DNA from: Dehalococcoidales bacterium
Lineage (GTDB): Bacteria; Chloroflexota; Dehalococcoidia; Dehalococcoidales; UBA5627
Direction of reading: 5' to 3'
Length of the DNA: 64,000 bases
NCBI GenBank assembly: GCA_041656115.1
Contig: JBBAED010000003.1
Location: 62,001-126,000 of the forward strand
In this document: in pieces, positions 60,752 to 64,000 of the stretch
Position numbering within the stretch: position 1 is the stretch's first letter
Layout of the letters: the number at the start of each line of letters is the position of its first letter
Notes under the pieces: model-generated
What the model was told of the DNA's origin: nothing
Seen by the model: only the letters and a program-made list of their open reading frames with translations
The model's database searches: none
Program-made: the position numbers and the translations under genes

Positions 60752-60824
60752 TCGGGGTGAGAGGTCTCGAACCTCCGACCTCAGCGTCCCAAACGCTGCG
60801 CGCTACCAACTGCGCCACACCCCG
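60752..60824 (-). tRNA. tRNA-Pro (anticodon TGG)
   Basis: On the minus strand the acceptor CGGGGTG/CACCCCG, the anticodon stem CAGCG/CGCTG with loop TTTGGGA (anticodon TGG) and the T arm GGAGG-TTCGAGA-CCTCT fold correctly. The discriminator is A. CCA is not encoded, unlike in the tRNA-Gly of this window. Confidence 0.95.
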
Positions 60825-60853
60825 CTATTTTGGTTTAAACACTACTCAATAGA

Positions 60854-61231
60854 TTAACGACAATCGGGGCATAAATCAAATTTGCTTAGCGGCAGATTGG
60901 CTGTTTCCGCCATATATTGAATTTGTTGTTCGGGGGCCCAATAGTAACCGCATTTTGTGCACTGCTTGGATTTAAACTCCTTGCGCCCGCTGGGAACAAC
61001 CATTATTCTGGCGTCATCGATATCTTGAATAATTATCGCATTATCGGCACAAACATACGCACACGATCCGCATGCAATACATTTGTCAAAATCAAAAATA
61101 ATTGAGGCGTTGCCGCTCTCGTCTTCAACGTAGCTGATGGCCTCTCTGCCTACCGTTTTACGACAAATCCCTACGCATTTTTTACATAAAGTACATCTGT
61201 CATTTGTGTCGTTTAACATTATATCTTCCAT
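60854..61231 (-). CDS. Ferredoxin-like protein with two [4Fe-4S] and an extra Cys4 site
   Basis: 125 residues. CTLCKKCVGIC plus a distant Cys and CIACGSCAYVC would bind two [4Fe-4S] clusters; a further CxxC pair (CTKCGYYW and CPDC near the C-terminus) looks like a rubredoxin- or zinc-ribbon-type site. The gene starts one base after the porB stop with GGAGG, so it belongs to the por operon and may accept or hand on its electrons. Confidence 0.85.
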   Translation of the reverse strand: MEDIMLNDTNDRCTLCKKCVGICRKTVGREAISYVEDESGNASIIFDFDKCIACGSCAYVCADNAIIIQDIDDARIMVVPSGRKEFKSKQCTKCGYYWAPEQQIQYMAETANLPLSKFDLCPDCR

Positions 61232-61232
61232 A

Positions 61233-62189
61233 TTAGTCCTCCGACTCCTTCTGACAGGAACATTTACTTATTTCGGCTTTTTCTTTCAGTTCCTCATATT
61301 TTTGAGTAATCTTTTCTTGGATTTGCGCCAATGTTTCAGGCTGCAAATGACGGAACCTCTTCTGTAAGCTCGTATATTCGGTAATAGGGAGCAATTTAGG
61401 GAAGTCAACGGTAATCCTGTATTTACCATTTTCCACCTCGTATAGCGGGAATACGCCTGTCTTAGCGGCAAGCCTGCCGAGCTTTACCGAAATCTCACCG
61501 GGGCATCCCCAACCGGTGGGACAGGCCGAAAGCACTTGAATATATGCCGGGCCTTCAACCTCAAGCCCTTTTTTAACTTTTTCCATTAAATCAAAGGGAT
61601 AGCTGGGGTTTGCGGTTGCGACATACGGAATATTATGTGCCGCCGCAATAGCGGGCATATCCTTTTTCCATGCCACTTGCCCGATACTGACTTTACCGGC
61701 CGGCGAAGTGGTGGTTGAAGCGCCGAAGGGGGTTGCCGAAGATCTTTGGATACCGGTATTCATATAGGCTTCGTTATCAAAGCAGATGTAAAGAAAATCA
61801 TGTCCTCTTTCCATTGCCCCGGAAAGGGCCTGTAAACCGATATCAATTGTGGCTCCGTCGCCGCCAATGGCAACGATTTTAGTCTTTTTATCTTCAATAA
61901 TCCCTTTACGAATCATTGCTTTGCGGGCGGATTCGATTCCGGAAGCAACCGCTGCCGTATTTTCAAAAAGGGTATGAATCCAGGGGACGCGCCAAGAGGT
62001 ATAAGGCAATTGGGATGTGAAAATTTCAACACACCCGGTTGCATTGACCACGATCGCATTTTGCCCAACGGCTTTAAAAACCAACCTGACCGCCAGCGCT
62101 TCACCGCAACCGATACAGGCACGATGGCCCGGCGCCAGAATTTCTTTTTTGGTAACCATCTTGGGGACGTAAACCGTATAATTTTCCAT
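61233..62189 (-). CDS. porB: 2-oxoacid (pyruvate):ferredoxin oxidoreductase, beta subunit
   Basis: 318 residues carrying thiamine diphosphate and a [4Fe-4S] cluster. Seen are ACIGCGEALAVR, NATGCVEIF, the ThDP motif GGDGATIDIGLQALSG...DNEAYMNTG and CPTGWGCPGE with the last cluster Cys. The PYTSWRVPW stretch favours pyruvate as substrate over 2-oxoglutarate. The start shares bases with the porA stop. In this setting it makes or uses acetyl-CoA. Confidence 0.92.
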   Translation of the reverse strand: MENYTVYVPKMVTKKEILAPGHRACIGCGEALAVRLVFKAVGQNAIVVNATGCVEIFTSQLPYTSWRVPWIHTLFENTAAVASGIESARKAMIRKGIIEDKKTKIVAIGGDGATIDIGLQALSGAMERGHDFLYICFDNEAYMNTGIQRSSATPFGASTTTSPAGKVSIGQVAWKKDMPAIAAAHNIPYVATANPSYPFDLMEKVKKGLEVEGPAYIQVLSACPTGWGCPGEISVKLGRLAAKTGVFPLYEVENGKYRITVDFPKLLPITEYTSLQKRFRHLQPETLAQIQEKITQKYEELKEKAEISKCSCQKESED

Positions 62190-63370
62190 TACTCCCTCAC
62201 TCCGAATATTTCAAATTCATTTTTGCTGCCGTTTTGGGCGATTTCAATACCTTTGCGGACAATTTCTTCAAAATTGGCAACGGTAATATCTCTGCCGCCC
62301 AAGCCTCCGACAAAATTAACGATTTTCGGTTTATCGGCAACGCCATACAAAGCGGATTTAATTTCCATGCCTACCGGCCCGCCGGCAGAACCAAACGATA
62401 AAGCCCTGTCCAAAATTATAAGAACATCGGCATTTTTTACCGCTTCTCTGATTTCTTCCGTCGGGAACGGACGCCATAAACGCAGCCTTAACAAACCGAT
62501 ATTTTCGACTTCGCCTTCTGCTCTCATTTTATCAATGGCAGTCATTGCCGTTTCGCTGAAACTGCCCATAGTCATTAACAGAACCTTGGCATCCTCGCAA
62601 CGGTAGGTTTCGACCGGTTCATATTTTCGACCGAAAACATTTTCAAACTCATCCCAAACCTTGAGAATCGTTTCCTTGGATTTCTGCAAGTTTACCTCTT
62701 GTGCCCATTTAACTTCCGTATAAACAGCGGGAGGGGCAAAATCGCCCATTGCCACGGGTTTGGCCGGATTTAAGGCAAACGGGTAATTATTTTTCGGAAG
62801 GAATTTATCAACCTGTTCTTGGTCGGGCATAATAATCGGCTCGATAACATGCGATAAATGGAAGCCGTCCAAATGGAGCATCACCGGCAATAAAACATTG
62901 TTATCTTCGGCGATACGGAAAGAACATAATGCGATATCAACAACTTCTTGTCCGTTTTCGGTAAAGATTTGAATCCAACCGGTGTCTCTGCAAGCCATAA
63001 CATCGGAATGGTCGCCCCAAACGCTAATCGGAGCCGATAAAGCCCTGTTGGCAACCGCCATAATAATCGGTAATCTCATTGCGCTGGCAACATATAAACA
63101 TTCGTGCATTAATTCAAGCCCCTGGCCGGCCGTGGCGGTAAAAGTTCGCGCACCGGCGGCGGCGGAGCCCATACATGCGCTCATAGCGGAATGCTCGGAT
63201 TCAACGGGGATATATTCCGCATCAAGTTCGCCGTTGGCAACCAGTTCCGCGAGATGTTCAACGATATGAGTTTGAGGAGTAATCGGATACGCGGAGATAA
63301 CATCCGCATCCGCCATTTTAACGACATCACCCAGGGCTATTGAAACCTCAACACCAACCCTTTTTGACAT
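62189..63370 (-). CDS. porA: 2-oxoacid (pyruvate):ferredoxin oxidoreductase, alpha subunit
   Basis: 393 residues from the ATG at 63370 (GGAGGAGG ahead; the longer frame to 63430 lies inside porD). Seen are ISAYPITPQTHIVEHLAE, ESEHSAMSACMGSAAAGARTFTATAGQGLELM, and domain II with MGSFSETAMTAIDKMR and DRALSFGSAGG. Overlaps the porD stop by one base. Confidence 0.93.
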   Translation of the reverse strand: MSKRVGVEVSIALGDVVKMADADVISAYPITPQTHIVEHLAELVANGELDAEYIPVESEHSAMSACMGSAAAGARTFTATAGQGLELMHECLYVASAMRLPIIMAVANRALSAPISVWGDHSDVMACRDTGWIQIFTENGQEVVDIALCSFRIAEDNNVLLPVMLHLDGFHLSHVIEPIIMPDQEQVDKFLPKNNYPFALNPAKPVAMGDFAPPAVYTEVKWAQEVNLQKSKETILKVWDEFENVFGRKYEPVETYRCEDAKVLLMTMGSFSETAMTAIDKMRAEGEVENIGLLRLRLWRPFPTEEIREAVKNADVLIILDRALSFGSAGGPVGMEIKSALYGVADKPKIVNFVGGLGGRDITVANFEEIVRKGIEIAQNGSKNEFEIFGVRE

Positions 63371-63660
63371 TATTCCTCCTCCTTCATTGTAATTACAAAA
63401 GTCGGGCATTCCTGCGCGCAGATTCCGCATCCCTTACAATAGAAAAGGTCTGCCACAAAATAACCCTCTTCATTAGTGCCAATACAGCCTTCGGGGCAAA
63501 ATATCTGACAAATGCCGCACTTGATACATCTGGAAAAATCGTACTCCGGCCTATCAGAGCGCCAATCACCGGTTTTGTATTGGCTGGCGTTACCGGGTTC
63601 GGTAACAATCGCGCCGACTTCAATGTCTTTCCATGTTAATTCATTTTCTGACTTAGCCAA
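63370..63660 (-). CDS. porD: Pyruvate:ferredoxin oxidoreductase, delta (ferredoxin) subunit
   Basis: 96 residues with two [4Fe-4S] motifs, CIKCGICQIFCPEGC and CKGCGICAQECP. This short ferredoxin subunit is typical of four-subunit POR. It overlaps porC by eight bases and porA by one. Confidence 0.93.
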   Translation of the reverse strand: MAKSENELTWKDIEVGAIVTEPGNASQYKTGDWRSDRPEYDFSRCIKCGICQIFCPEGCIGTNEEGYFVADLFYCKGCGICAQECPTFVITMKEEE

Positions 63661-64000
63661 TTGTTTTTTTCTCCTTAATCAAGGTAGTTTCATATGCTTT
63701 TTGCATGGCATTGATGTTTTTCTCCGCCAATCGACCAAACCTTTTGTTTAAAGGTTCGAGCATAGCGTCTGTGTTAACGACACCTTTGGCTTTAATTAAT
63801 GCCCCGATCATTGTGGTATTAACAATCGGAACACCCAGTGTTTCTCTGGCGACGGCGGTAGCATCGATAACGGCCAGTTCTTGGTTTTCGCCCAATTCAA
63901 GTTCAAAATCTTCTATGTTCTGGCGGGTATTAACGATAAGCATACCGTCTTCTTTAAGACCGGCGGTAACATTAACGACACCCAACAAGCCGGGATCAAG
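63653..64000 (-). CDS. porC: Pyruvate:ferredoxin oxidoreductase, gamma subunit (5' end outside window)
   Basis: The last 115 codons are present; the gene runs in from beyond base 64000. Typical gamma-subunit text is seen: GLLGVVNVTAGLKEDGMLIVNT, VIDATAVARETLGVPIVNTTMIGAL and LEPLNKRFGRLAEKN. Order gamma-delta-alpha-beta is that of archaeal and deep-branching bacterial POR. Confidence 0.9.
   Translation of the reverse strand, partial: LDPGLLGVVNVTAGLKEDGMLIVNTRQNIEDFELELGENQELAVIDATAVARETLGVPIVNTTMIGALIKAKGVVNTDAMLEPLNKRFGRLAEKNINAMQKAYETTLIKEKKTIG

Noticed and set aside
1..64000. CRISPR arrays, insertion sequences, phage genes, rRNA
   Set aside because: No regularly spaced repeats, transposase, integrase, capsid or rRNA signatures were seen on either strand.

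Overview
The window reads as a chromosomal segment of an anaerobic bacterium of the Chloroflexota, most likely class Dehalococcoidia (Dehalococcoides/Dehalogenimonas relatives or uncultured kin). This is inferred from gene content and protein resemblance, not from a database search. Supporting content: a four-subunit 2-oxoacid:ferredoxin oxidoreductase, the anaerobe-type homocysteine gene trio, citramalate synthase joined to a complete ilv/leu operon, the short HisG plus HisZ arrangement, and FtsA/FtsZ with no peptidoglycan genes nearby. No reductive dehalogenase, IS element, phage gene or CRISPR array is visible.

Layout. 1-9.6 kb: a truncated tubulin/FtsZ-like gene, a lone biotin carboxylase, a large Ig-repeat membrane-anchored surface protein, an Ala/Glu/Lys coiled-coil membrane protein, ftsA, ftsZ and a 24-residue basic peptide. 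9.7-12.1 kb: tRNA-Gly and a cassette of two predicted nucleases plus a DUF3820 protein. 12.1-17.2 kb: an ECF sigma factor with a DUF5667 membrane partner, a LuxR-type regulator lacking its phospho-acceptor Asp, and a membrane GAF-GGDEF-HD-GYP protein. 17.2-22.3 kb: transketolase and a ribulose-phosphate epimerase-like gene, then UPF0280, NIL-ferredoxin and DUF39 genes (sulfide to homocysteine). 22.5-30.2 kb: birA, slipin/NfeD, and hisZ-hisG-hisD-hisC-hisB with an internally duplicated HisG. 30.5-35.6 kb: an operon on the minus strand with two unknown proteins followed by purD-purE-purB-purC. 35.8-38.9 kb: an accessory island with a RelBE-type pair and a PHP-domain/ABC-ATPase fusion with a small partner; its DNA is visibly richer in A/T. 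39.2-42.1 kb: guaA, tsaC, rpiB. 42.1-54.1 kb: ilvD-ilvB-ilvN-ilvC-leuA-leuC-(methyltransferase)-leuD-leuB-cimA behind a promoter and a probable attenuator. 54.1-55.8 kb: cysK and an unknown gene. 55.9-60.7 kb: molybdenum cofactor genes moaA-moaC, moeA-mogA, a zinc-ribbon protein and a ModE-type regulator, with a structured leader before moaA that may be a Moco riboswitch. 60.7-64 kb: tRNA-Pro and the por operon, cut by the window end.

How it fits together. The window is mostly core biosynthesis in tightly packed operons (many 4-bp ATGA-type overlaps), making histidine, purines, Ile/Val/Leu (Ile through citramalate), cysteine, homocysteine and Moco from acetyl-CoA/pyruvate/CO2-level precursors. 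The points most worth a second look are the PHP-ABC ATPase island, the tandem HisG with complementary motif loss, the predicted NADH-type ketol-acid reductoisomerase, the CTG start of purD fused to a CTGA overlap, the ilvD attenuator, the moaA leader, two unannotated small proteins, and the mixture of tubulin-like, coiled-coil and Ig-repeat proteins around ftsAZ.
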